A program made the position numbers and the translations under genes. Positions 1 through 10,538 of a DNA stretch of 64,000 nucleotides are shown piece by piece. The stretch spans positions 1,054,001 through 1,118,000 of the forward strand of contig JBBMOL010000091.1 in NCBI GenBank assembly GCA_037954665.1, in the 5' to 3' direction. The notes beneath the pieces were generated by a model. It did no database searches, had not been told where the DNA came from, and saw nothing but the letters and a program-made list of their open reading frames with translations. Source of the stretch: Laguncularia racemosa (taxonomy: Eukaryota > Streptophyta > Magnoliopsida > Myrtales > Combretaceae). Every line of letters starts with the position of its first letter. The first letter of the stretch is position 1.

Positions 1-515
1 TCTAATAAAACCTTAAAGGATGGTATTTTGACCTTGACTGGTAATATTACCTCAGTACCATACACTAGGGAATAAGGAGTAACCCCAGTAAACGTTCGAA
101 TCGAAGATCTATAGGCCATGAGTGCGAAGGGGAACATTTCATGCCAATCTTTGTAAGTGATGGTCATGTTCTCAATAATTCTCTTAATATTTTTGTTGGC
201 TGTTTCTACTGCCCCATTCATTTGAGGTCGGTATGGAGTTGAGTTTATATGATTTATCTTAAATTGTTGACACAAATTTATCATCAATTTGTTGTTGAGA
301 TTGGTGCCATTATTGGTGATGATTGATTTATGAACTCCATATCGAGCTATTATGCCCATTTTCATGAATCGGACTATTACTCCTTTGGTGACACTAGCAT
401 ATGATGAGGCTTCAACCCATTGGGTGAAATAATCGATAGCTACCAGTATAAATCTATAACCATTGGATGCCTTCGGAGTGATTGGCCCAATAATTTTGAT
501 TCCCCACATAGAGAA
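1..515 (-). pseudogene. Integrase catalytic core of the Tat-like element, partial
   Basis: The minus strand reads MWGIKIIGPITPKASNGYRF, then VAIDYFTQWVEA (first catalytic Asp), IITNNGTNL (second Asp replaced by Asn), NGAVETANK (catalytic Glu) and YGTEVILPV near position 60. This is the DDE integrase of plant Ty3/gypsy elements. The C-terminal end lies beyond the left edge. The N-terminal zinc-binding part is absent because of the internal deletion. Confidence 0.85.
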
Positions 516-539
516 AGGCTATGGTGCGGAAAGTGAATG

Positions 540-750
540 AAGCGTTCATCATTCAGATTACCTCCAATTTTAAGGCTTTTAGGCTTTTCTTTAGTTCATA
601 GATTAACTATCTCCATTGGCTCATCAATCAAGACTCTACCTTATTCATATTTTTGCCAACTCTCTTGTACTGCTTCGTGGTCGTTAATATCGCTTTCGAC
701 AACTGACTCAGCAGCGTTGGAAACGATATCAATATTTTCATTATTTACCT
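540..750 (-). pseudogene. N-terminal end of reverse transcriptase, truncated
   Basis: The minus strand encodes an acidic stretch, then EIVNL-stop-TKEKPKSLKIGGNLNDE, which resembles the conserved entry to RT in plant Ty3/gypsy elements (E-V-x-N-L-G-x-x-E-x-x-K-x-x-K-I). After this the match stops and integrase sequence begins within a few tens of bases. No YxDD-type RT core or RNase H was seen in the space available. Confidence 0.6.
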
Positions 751-1447
751 GCGTGAGATGTCCTTAACGTTCATCAAGAGTATCAAATCTATGGGGAAAG
801 TGAGGTGAAAGTGTATAAGTAAAGGAAAGAAATAACTTGTAATTTTATTACTCGATATTATCAAAGAGTCTTATGAAACAATGATGGAAGTAAACACAAA
901 AAAAAATTAATTATGATTGCACCCTATTCTCAAGCAGACCTAATGCTATTTAAGGGATAGGAAAACCAATTATTAAGAGCTGGATATAGACTGGACGTAC
1001 GAGGGGCAATAGTCTCTGTCAATGATCCTTGTTGTTGAAGCTATCTTAGATTATTCCTGGCTCTTGAGTGCTGACTGGTCAAGAAAAAATCTGTCGAAGG
1101 GGCGGACAATTCATCCAGGTATCATATAGTTTCTTTCCCCTTCTGTCTTTAATGTATCTTGCTTGAATCTCTTCTCTCGAAATAGAGGCATACCCTAACC
1201 TAAATGTCCCTTGCTGACCTTCCTAGAATCGATGCCTTACTTTGCTTATCTCTTCCTTAACAACCATGCATACTTCATCGAATATTTGGAGTCCCGAGTT
1301 TTCAAGGCCATCCTCCCTAATGTAGGTTATAGCTATTTCCTTATAGATGGCATAGTCTTGTTCACCCAGTACGGTGATTATTTGGCCGTTTACTATGAAT
1401 TTGACCTTTTGGTGAAGGCTCGAAGGTATGGCTCCTACGGTGTGTAT

Positions 1448-1915
1448 CTATGGTCTCCCTAGCAGTAGATTAAAGGACCTTGGGATGTCAAGTACTTGAA
1501 ACGAGATATTAAAAATCTGTAGGCCAATCTCTATTGGCAGACCAATTTCTCCCACTATTTCCCTTTTAGAACCATCAAAGGCCTGGACTACTGTTGAGCT
1601 TGATTTAATGTTGCTCATATTAACCCCCAGCAAGTTGAGGGTAGCTAAAGGGCATACATTAAGAGAAGATCCGTTATCTATGAGAACTCGGGAGACTATC
1701 ACGTCATTGCATTTTACTACTATGAAAAGTGGTTTTGTGTGCTGGTCTCCGTCTTTTCCTAATTCTTCAGGCGAGACGGATATCTGATCCATGGTGAAGA
1801 TCGAGTCTGCGACATGGCACAATTTTTCTGTTGCGATTCCCTCTAGCACCATGACTTGTTTGAGCACTTTGAAGAGCGCCTCTCGGTAGGGTTTAGATGA
1901 CATGAGAAGGCCCAT
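1448..1915 (-). pseudogene. Retropepsin (aspartic protease) of the Tat-like element
   Basis: The open segment of 155 residues contains VLIDNGSSLNVCP, where the retropepsin D-[ST]-G triad appears as D-N-G, which is usual for plant Tat/Athila proteases. It ends with FNLLLGRP, the equivalent of the conserved ILGRP flap-end motif. The frame breaks just after this motif and the following linker (about 1440-1100) is decayed. It lies between gag and the start of RT, as expected for Ty3/gypsy order. Confidence 0.82.
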
Positions 1916-2199
1916 GAGTGATATTTAGGCCGGAATTTTAGTAAGCTACTCCATGACCTTATACTCACTTGATTTAATCATTTTTGCGAATTTGGGGAAT
2001 CACTCTTCCTCTTCCTTTTCTACCTTAGTGGCAGACTCTTCAATGGAGACTCTGTTTTAAGGATAGTAAATTCTCCCTAAGCAGGTGATCCCTCCTATAA
2101 TTGAAGATTTTTCCTAATTAATAGCTTGATAGTCAAACGGTGCTGCTTTATATCTCTTTGGGGGGATTGGGACATGGAACACATATTTTTTCTTTGGGA

Positions 2200-4144
2200 C
2201 CTTTGCCTCTGTTTCTTACTCCTCGTAACATTTTATAACTATTGGTTTTGAGCTTGATCCAATCATATTTATGGACTCATCTTTCCCTTTTAGTTGATTG
2301 TCTTTCCCGTAAAATTCAGGCCCCCAATCGCTAGGAGGCCCATAAGCCGTTGGTATGAAGGAATAATCTACTAGATATTCGAACTTTTCGAATGACTCAC
2401 CCAGAGTGTCAACTGTTGGATCTCTTGCCAACCACCTCTTTCTTAACTCCTTTTGTGTGTGACTTTCGTGTGACTTAGGAGCTTTGTTCTTTACTTTATC
2501 TAAAGTTTTGTGTGGTAAACGACCTGATTGTTGCACTACTTGTTTTGCTGGGATAGAGGGCTCTTTTGGTCTAAGTTTTGGCCCTTCAGATGTGATCATG
2601 TTGATTATAGGCTTGTGATTAGGTAGTGGATTGTTGTTGACATTCGGTGTTGGTGCATTGATGAAATCCATTTGTATTATTCTTGCATCAATTAAATCTT
2701 GGATTTTATTATGGAGTCTCCAACACTTGTCAGTGGAGTGTCCCTCCTGTCTCATATGATATTCACATTTGAGGTTGGGGTCAAAATTCCTTGGCCTATA
2801 TCGGTCGTTGGGGATTTCGAAGCTGATCGGATTAACTGTTCTTAACCCAGTGAAAACCTGGCTGAGCGAGATCGATATTAGAGTGAACTATCTTGGAGCT
2901 CTTGTAACTTGGGTCTGATTTGTCGGTAATTGCTGGATTAGGGTGTTCGTTGTCTAAAAAGTCATGTGAGACCCCAATCTACCACTCCTACTTGAGTTAA
3001 CCATACCGACTGTGGCCTCTTTAACTTTGTTATTCCCTATAGGTCTTGGGGATGATGCGATTTCGGAAGGGTCAATAGTTTGGAGTTTTCTGGATGTAAT
3101 GGCATTCTCTATCTTGCATCCCGCCGCCACTAATTCTGTGAAGCTGGATGACGTTTGTCCTAATAGATGTGTGAAATAAGCCTTCTCTAACGTATTAATG
3201 AAGATGAAAGTTAACTCTTTCTCCAAGATTGGAGTTGAAACCCTAGAGGCTTGAGCTCTCCAACACTGGGCATATTCCTTGAATGATTCATTGTGCCTCT
3301 TTTGAAGGCTCCCTAAATCCAATACTAAAGGGGCGACTTCAATGTTGAATTCGTATTGCTCATAAAATGCACAGGCTAATTTATCCTATGTGTTGACTTG
3401 GTTGAGATCTAATTGTGCATACTATATAAGAGTAGGGCCTGTGAGGCTGTCCTGGAAGGTTTAGACCATGAGTTGGTCATATTGTGTGTATTTACTCATT
3501 TTTCGCACATATAGCCTTGTGTGCATCTTAGGACAACCGGTACCATTATATTTCGCAAATTCTGGGACCTTAAATTTCTTTGGATAAGCATTTACCCCAT
3601 ATACTAATAGGTTTGTGATGCCGGTTTGATCAAAACTGTCGGGACCTTCCAAAGTCTTCATCTTGTCAGCTAACTGTTGGAAAAGCTTCTTCTCTATTTC
3701 TTTTTTTCTATCTTCCATTTCCCTCTTTATATCATTCGAGGTTGGACCCATGTTGATCGTTGTTTTTGGTTCATACTTAAACGCAAGATTGAGTCGGGAG
3801 TTGATTTCTTCATGTTCTGGTGGCTGGGTTTCTACCGCTTTTCCTTTTTGAGCCTCTGAATGTTCCTCTTGAGTAGGTTGGGTAGCACAAAGGAGGCTAA
3901 TGTTCTTAGCCAAGAAGCGGACTTGCATGATCAATTGTTGGATTGTTTGTTCTAGTGATATGATCCTTGGATTAAAGGAGGTGTCAGTGTTGTTGTCGTT
4001 ACCACTGTGGATGTGGTCATTGTTGTCATTACCACTGTGGATGTGGTCATTATCGTTGTTGTTGCCATTGCCAGCCATTTTAGTCTTGGGGCAAGTGTTA
4101 ATTGGACTCCTCAGAGGGTTTGGTTTAGGAGCTATCTTTGACAC
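2200..4144 (-). pseudogene. Gag polyprotein of the Tat-like element, fragmented
   Basis: Three minus-strand pieces run in order. At 4144-3461 is an N-terminal part with Asn/Asp-rich repeats (two copies of an NDHIHSGNDN unit) and a charged coiled-coil-like stretch. At 3322-2954 is the retrotransposon gag domain (MDLGSLQKRHNESFKEYAQCW, then LEKELTFIFINTL). At 2755-2216 is the C-terminal part with a degenerate H-x4-C motif (EGHSTDKCW). The element's usual gag order is kept but the frame is broken between pieces. A role in packaging element RNA is known for the family; this copy cannot make it. Confidence 0.8.
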
Positions 4145-4529
4145 TTGGTAAGCATTTATTCAACAAATGTATATCTATGAGTGAATATAATGCATGTATC
4201 ACAAGGATGTGAAAGAACCAACACTTAATTAATGATGTAATAATACTGAAATTTTATTAAGATTGCAAACTTTGGAGTTCAATGCTTTTATTGAAAACAT
4301 AAGAAAAGAATGCTATGATCTAACTTCTTCATTTCTAAGCTTTTTCTTCTTTGGCCGGCTAGGCGTTGACTCTCTCTTCTCGATGTCGATGGCGGCTTCC
4401 GCTTTGTTCCTCTAATTAGATTCCTTAAATCTACCCTTCCACACATCTTTCTTGCTTTCTGTGGTCTCAAAATGGACTTCTATCTGAGCCCTTACTTATT
4501 CCATGTAAGTTTTCATTTCTAGGCGTAGG

Positions 4530-5813
4530 TTGATTGGTGCAAGCTAAGTGACATCAGAAGCATGGTACATCCTTTCCCCTGTTTGGTATAGCTGGTTGAT
4601 GACAAAATCCCTGGTAGCTCGGTGTTACCTACTTCACCATCTAATTCCCTGAAGTCTACATTAGGACTCTCAATTCGGGCTTCCCATTGGGCCTTTACCT
4701 TTGGCAACTTGGCGATCTTATCAGCTACTAACATGTTTGGGTCCAGAAATTCGATCGTGAATCTTTCTAATGATGGCCTATAAACTATATCCTAGATGGT
4801 GCCAAACTGATGGACCACTAAATTTGGATGATAGCCCGTACACCAATTAAGCCCAATTAATGGAACGGCTTGAAATTTTCTGCACATTAGAATAACCTTA
4901 CTGCAATAGCTCCATCTAGTAGTCCACAGAATATCTTCAGCACCGAAACCCTTGAGTATTTCCACCCAACTATGGCTGGAAAGATCGTCCGGCAGCTTCA
5001 TCCTTTCTGCACATGAATCTATGAGGTCCACATGTTGGGCTAATGATTTTTTAACCATGTTTAGCTCAAAACATTTAAGATAGCTTACGAACTAGATTAG
5101 AATAAGGTTAATGTTTGAGCGGAGGATTCCATGACCCTTTTTCTTTACGAAATTTAGATTTCAGATTTGCTCAGCTAGTAAGGCCGAGATGTAAGATTTC
5201 CCTTCCAAGAATTAGAATACCAATTTTGCAACCTTGTAATGAACGTGAAAGATCCCAGTAGGAAAAGGATAGTTGCAAATGCTGTTAAGATAAAAGTATA
5301 AACCCGCCTTTGTTTGTAATTTTTGGGGTCCCCACATAGGATATCTTTCTTGCTTCCATCATCGCATTGTGCTACGAATCAAGCTTCTAATTCATCCATT
5401 TGAAGGCATTACCTATTGCTATTTTCCAATGCTCGGCTGATCATTGGTCTACGAATTCCTAGAAGTTTACTGAATATGTTGGCCGATCCAGCCTCTAAAT
5501 TTGGCACATACACCCGATTGGAAAGTGGAGGGGCCTAGAGAAGCTGAGTATACTCTTCTATAGTTGGGGTGATCTCATGTGGCCTAATAAAGAAAGCTAC
5601 AAGCTCGATTTCCCAAAAGTGTAATACGGCCTGGATTAAAGGTAGGTTGACATCCATTTTCATCAACAAAAAATTGGGCCCTATTTTGCTCTGGATGAAG
5701 GTCTGCTCTTCAGGGCTGTATAGGGTGAGCTAATGGTCTAGTACCAACTTAGGATCCAAAGGCTTACAAACACGAATTTCTTTATAAAGAAGGCGATCAA
5801 TTACAATGCTAGC
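4530..5813 (-). pseudogene. DUF7745-type ORF upstream of gag (retrotransposon-encoded), broken
   Basis: From ATG at 5813 (MASIVIDR...) the minus strand encodes segments typical of the DUF7745 family found 5' of gag in plant Tat-like elements: an LIQAVLHFW stretch, a PTIEEYTQLL stretch near 5530-5560, then (5058-4792) SSHSWVEILK, VPLIGLNWCTGYHP and VVHQFG. Reading requires several frames, and a stop interrupts the segment near 5735. A 71-residue piece at 4734-4519 and a basic 60-residue piece at 4470-4288 probably continue it. The function of this family is unknown. The identification rests on remembered motif patterns. Confidence 0.65.
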
Positions 5814-6329
5814 CATCTAGTAGAATTACAATACATAACAATTTCTAATTACAAACAAATATCTTACAAAACACAATAATAATTCTTTTATAGGAAATTG
5901 CATCCAAACTCCAAAGAAAGATATTACATCATTAATTATTTGCTGGTTCATGATTTCATGTATGCAAAGAGGTGAGTTCTAAAAGTTTCCAAGCTCTATG
6001 GTCTCCCATATTTTCGAAGAAATAGATCTTGGGCCATATCGAAGCATTGAGTAGGGTAATCTAATCGGCCCCGAGTAATGAATATTTCACTTCAACCGGA
6101 ACTTACACAATGGCTCCCCATCCTAAGCTCCTAAACGACCCGATTCTGACCGCATCTAATCATACAATTGTATGCATCAAAAATTAATAAACAAAACCAA
6201 CTTTATTAAATCCCTAGATCACGAGAAGATATAAACATTAGTGTAAACGATATTTTACAAAAGGAGAGCTAACTAAAGATATCTAGAAATTATGATTTCA
6301 AAAGGTTTAGGTGGCTAGCCCACTAAAAA

Positions 6330-6347
6330 TCCCCAGTGAAGTCGCCA
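6330..6347 (-). other. Primer-binding site, tRNA-Arg type
   Basis: The minus strand reads TGGCGACTTCACTGGGGA, directly inside the LTR end. It matches the 3' end of a plant tRNA-Arg (CCCCAGTGGAGTCG plus CCA) except for one base. A tRNA-Arg primer is the known choice of Ogre-type Tat elements. The site fixes both orientation and LTR boundary. Confidence 0.75.
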
Positions 6348-7787
6348 TCTTGTCGAGTCTAATTTAAAATTTTCATATTATTTTCCTAATTTGATTCACA
6401 TTAGATCTTATTCTCATCTAATACAAATCATCAACTTGAGTTAGAAATTTTTATTATTTATTTGGAGTCGCTACACAATTAGAGTTAGGAAAAATTATTG
6501 AATTAGAATTAATTGAGCGGATTAATTCTAATATGAACACTAGTAAACAAGATCCTTTTTAAAAAGAAAAAAGAAAAGAAAAGAAAAGCCAGAGATTCTT
6601 GACTCGGAGGCAATCCTATTAAAACCCTATAGTTACCACCTTATCCTTCTAAAATTTGAATCATATTTTTATTTTATGGTATCTTTTTTTTAGCATAAAA
6701 GAAAATATAAAAATAATGATTATACTAATAATAATTTGAAAATATATTTTTTATTTTTTTAGAGTTTCCCCATAAAAGTGCCTACGTACCTGTTATTTGA
6801 GATTAAACAGGCCGTAGTTCGCTTTGATAAAACTTTAGTGAGTTATTTAACTTTAATTATGAAAATGTATCAAATTTATGTTTATTACCGTTTAAATTTA
6901 CTTGAAAAGTTTCTAAACCTAAAAAAAAATCAATATTTTTTTAATTTTTTTATATTTAAAAAAACCCCTTTTTTTTCCAAATGATAAAAAATTTTACATA
7001 TATATATACTTTCGCTATTTTTCTATTTTTATTTATTATATTTTTTACATAATTTTTTTCTTTTAAAGCCATAAAAAATGTTTTTTTTTGTTATTTTTTA
7101 TCATATGTTTTTTATTATTTTGTTTATTATTACTAAAAATAAAACTAATGAAATGGAGGAGGTGTTGACTTAGACACAGATCGGGTCGGTTCAGGTCAGT
7201 CGATTAAGATCGCAACAGCTGGAAGATCCTCGTCGGTGGCATTCCGGCGGTCGTTTGCATCGACTGGTAGAGGGTTTCAAACCTTCTAAGGGTGGGGAAT
7301 TGCTTGGTGAAACTATTTCTCGTCAGAAACGCCCTAAGTGGTGGTTTGCGGTGTCAACAGTGGGGGACCTAGAGAGAGAGAGCTCCAGTAAGTGTGTGTG
7401 TGTGTGTTTTTTTTTTCGAGTGCTCGTCTTTCTTTTTTCTCCTTCTCTCTTTCCGATTTCCTTCCTCCTCCCTCTTCTTCAAATATTGACCTTTATTTAT
7501 AGGCATGCAGGACCAATGTGGATGAACACGGATCTAAACTGTGATTAGGGTTTTTTTTTTCTTCCCAATTAAAAAAAAAAAAGATTGATGTAAATCCCTT
7601 ATCTTAAAGTTGTTTATGATTTATCCAAAAGGATTTGATAAAAATCGTTTCATGTTGTTCAGATTTTGCTTCAATTCTCCTCCTTTGGATTTCTATCGCA
7701 TGGCAAAGCGCGTGCTCGTGTAAAGCAGTCAGATGCTGCCACGTGACAACTAGGAGAACAAAAAAAAAAGGCATAAAGTGCCCTTCC

Positions 7788-7858
7788 TAGGATTCAAACT
7801 CACGACTACGGCTCATCCTTGCGTTCTAAGCGACCGGTCAAACTAGTTGAGCCAACCT
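7788..7858 (-). other. tRNA-like segment with A-box/B-box-like motifs inside the LTR
   Basis: On the minus strand TTGGCTCAACTAG (near 7855-7843) resembles a Pol III A box, and GAGTTTGAATCC (7801-7790) resembles a B box. The spacing is about 50 bases, close to that of a tRNA gene. It is degenerate and unlikely to be a working tRNA. A tRNA-derived SINE fragment or an old tRNA copy taken into the LTR would explain it. Confidence 0.45.
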
Positions 7859-7960
7859 AATTCTCGGTCTATTCTCACATGCTAATTATACATTAACTTG
7901 ATATTTTTGCTATTTTTTTCTTTTTGAAAATTTATAAATTTAATTTAGCGACCCAAATGT

Positions 7961-8060
7961 ATTTTATCATTATTATTATTGTTATTTATTTATTATTATT
8001 ATTGTTGTTGTTGTTGTTGTTGTTGTTGTTATTTTTAATTATATATATATATATATATTG
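7961..8060. repeat. Compound microsatellite (TTA)n-(TTG)n-(AT)n
   Basis: Runs of ATT, then GTT units, then AT dinucleotides are visible directly. They lie near the U3 end of the Tat-like LTR. Confidence 0.9.
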
Positions 8061-8082
8061 AAGTAAAAATGGGGTGTTTACA

Positions 8083-9562
8083 ATATATAATTTATTATAG
8101 TTAATTCCTATTTCAATCTTTATTTTCTTAACCGTAAAAATTCCATAATCAAATTAATATCTTTCTCAAGATTATTAATTTCTAATATTAGGTTGATCAA
8201 TCGAGATCTCTCTCTAATTAAAACCCCTAAAATTATATTATTAATCTTTGAATTCCATTATTAGGTTTGACCCTAATTTAAAAAATTCATGTCATCCTAT
8301 CTCTAGGGCTACGTATAACTTTTTTCAATTATGCTAGATCTAATTATATAAATGATTTTTCAATCCATTTATAAAATATCAATAATCAAGAATTAATACT
8401 CTAGAAATATTAAATCCTTACAATGAAGAACATGCACAATTGAATTACGATAATAAAGACTTTATTGAATGATAACTGAAATAAAATTACATAATAATTC
8501 TAGGGTTCCACATATCTAGATACTAGAAGAATTTAAGCTATCATTATGATGTAAAATCTGATAATAAAATCAAAATAACTCATAATGGAAAGAAAAACTC
8601 TTGTAGAAATCTGTTCCTATACTTCCGGATTGTACAATTTGATCTTCAATATTCTTGCTTCTTCAAAGAGTTCTTCTCTTCATCTACTTAAAAACTCTCT
8701 CATTCTTTCTATTCAAAACTCTCTTTCTTTCCTTTTTCTTCTCCTCTCTCCCCTCTTTTCATTTAGGGTTTATATCTAGTATTTATATTACTTAGCCATT
8801 GAACTCAACGCGACCTTTCAACACAATCATGTTAAGGTCGTGTTTAACTTAAATCTTTCAAATGCGTCCAGATCTGGGAAGATATGGCCAATACGACCTC
8901 CAACACGGTCGTGTTGTCCAGTCATGTTGCACTTAACCTAACATGGTCGTGTTACATGGTTTTGTTTGACTTCTCTTACTCCAAAAGTTACATAACTATT
9001 AACATGGTCGTGTTGTTTCTTCAAATATCCTTCTGGCCTTCCTTCAAAATCAACATGACCATGTTACTTGATTGTGTTAATTCTTCAAATACACAAAATT
9101 TCTTCATTTTAACTTTGAATCACATGAAACTTGACTCATTTTCTTCCTTTGTTGATTAAAGAATATATTAATCCTGAAATTAAAATATTATTTAATTGGG
9201 TAGCATTTTTTTTTAATTCTTATAATTTCAATGAATTCATCAAAAAGCTTGTTTAAAAATATATTCTATTAATCATTTATCAAGTTCATTTTAATTTAAC
9301 AATTTTTTTCTTGAAAAATAAAATTCCAAAATTTCTTATTTTTATTTAAAAGTTTTACATGGACTTGTAGGTAAATTAGGACTAATCCACTCAATTAGTC
9401 TTAATTTAATATTTTTCCCAATCTTGATTGAGTGGTGACTCCTTTTTCTTCAAATTAGATAAAAATAAAAATTTTCCTAATCTTAGTGAAAGATTTACAT
9501 TAAATGAGTATAGGGTTTAGTGTAAACCGGATTGCGAAAATGAATCAGAATTTAGGCTCAAC
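8083..9562 (+). repeat. AT-rich repeat region ending in a second Tat-type LTR end (plus orientation)
   Basis: Positions about 9370-9562 match, in inverted orientation, the end of the 6351-8082 LTR. The shared pattern is TAATCC-x-CTCAATTA, then AATATTTTTCC, then a GTGACTCC-type stretch, then a terminal CTCAACA. No primer site follows; gypsy gag sequence begins at once. The left end is not clear. The region also holds a CT-rich tract (about 8690-8760) and a cluster of AACAYGGTCGTGTT-type short palindromes (8820-9070). No coding sequence is supported here. Confidence 0.55.
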
Positions 9563-10520
9563 AAGGGTCTTTTTAGCTACCTACTTATGTTGAGGTAGTA
9601 GATAAAGCCAAGTATATGGAGTGGAGTAGGAAAAAGATTGAAGAATAGCTAGCCCACAAATTAGGAGTGATGTTAGGAAAGAGGTTGGCACAAGGGGTTG
9701 TATTTTAAGAGAAGGGTAAGAGACCCCAGATGGTCCAAGCTAGACTTGTGGTTATTGCTCCACCCCCAATTTAGATGAGACCTATACTTTTAGCCTTTAC
9801 CACCTTCTCTAGTGGTTAGAGCAAGACGTAGGTGCCGGAGATGTTTTAGGCCACATGAGTTGAGCTAGTGCAACTGGCTAAAGGGGGCTTGCTTTTCATG
9901 TGGAAAGGTAAGGCATGGTAACAAGAATCGTAATAAGAAGGCCATTTCCTAGACTTTCTGCTATAATTGTAAACAGTGGTGTCATCGAGCTTTTGAGTGT
10001 AGCACCGTAAGGAATCAGGCAGCTATGGTACCATAGCTAATTTAGGTACAACAGACAGTTAAGCTATAAAGCTAGGTTCAAACAAGTAGATTCCAAATAG
10101 CTAAACCGAGATAGAGAGCCCTAGCCCGCATTTTTGCCCTTTAGCAACAGCAGCCCTAGGACACCTTCGATCAAGACACTATTGCAGGCACGCTCTTCAT
10201 ACACTTTGCTAGTACCATTGTACTTTTGATACTGGTGCAACATATTCATGCATTTCTAAAGCTTTTATGCATGTGTGTGGTTTGAAACTTGAACTGCTGA
10301 GTGATCTCCTAAATGTAAGTATGCCTTTAGGAGTTTGAAAGGTGTTAGATTAGATTTGTAGAAATGTGCAAATAGTGATACAAGAGTGAGTGATATTAGT
10401 TGATCTTTGGGTCTTAGAGATGAGTGACTTTAATATCATCTTAGGAACAAATCGGTTGTCTAAGTATTATATCACTATTGATTGTCACAATTTAGCGGTA
10501 TACTTTAACCCTCTAGATGA
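9563..10520 (+). pseudogene. Gag C-terminal part and protease of the chromovirus
   Basis: A gag-type segment (YVEVVDKAKYMEWSRKK) near 9580 is followed by a CCHC zinc knuckle, CYNCKQWCHRAFEC (C-x2-C-x4-H-x4-C), at about 9960-10003. The protease shows FDTGATYSCIS (D-T-G triad) near 10217-10250 and IILGTNRLSKYYITIDC near 10430-10485, the usual D-x-I-L-G-M-D-W-L region with two changed residues. Stops fall between and within the pieces, so nothing long can be translated. Confidence 0.78.
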
Positions 10521-10538
10521 ACCTCCAATAAGAGACCA

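Larger units (their letters stand above)
1..8082 (-). mobile_element. Ty3/gypsy retrotransposon, Tat lineage (Ogre/Retand-like), 3' end outside window
   Basis: Read on the minus strand, the order is 5' LTR (6351-8082), primer site (6330-6347), DUF7745-type ORF (about 5813-4530), gag (4144-2200), protease (1915-1448), the first part of RT (about 750-540) and the integrase core (about 515-1). The LTR has TG...CA ends. The primer site fits tRNA-Arg, as in Ogre-type elements (family knowledge). Most of RT, all of RNase H and the N-terminal part of integrase are missing. Every ORF has stops or frameshifts, so the copy is non-autonomous. The 3' LTR would lie left of the window. Confidence 0.88.
6351..8082 (-). 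repeat. 5' LTR of the Tat-like element
   Basis: On the minus strand it starts TGTAAACACCCC (8082 downward) and ends GACTCGACA at 6351. It therefore has TG...CA termini, and the primer site lies three bases inside. Length is 1732 bp. It contains a compound (TTA/TTG)n-(AT)n microsatellite at about 7961-8060 close to its start, a CT/GT-rich patch near 7380-7480, and a tRNA-like segment at about 7788-7858. The second LTR is not in the window, so the ends rest on termini and primer-site position rather than on an LTR pair. Confidence 0.82.

Noticed and set aside
3663..4151. Plus-strand ORFs opposite the Tat gag
   Set aside because: They are the antisense of gag and have no recognisable motifs.
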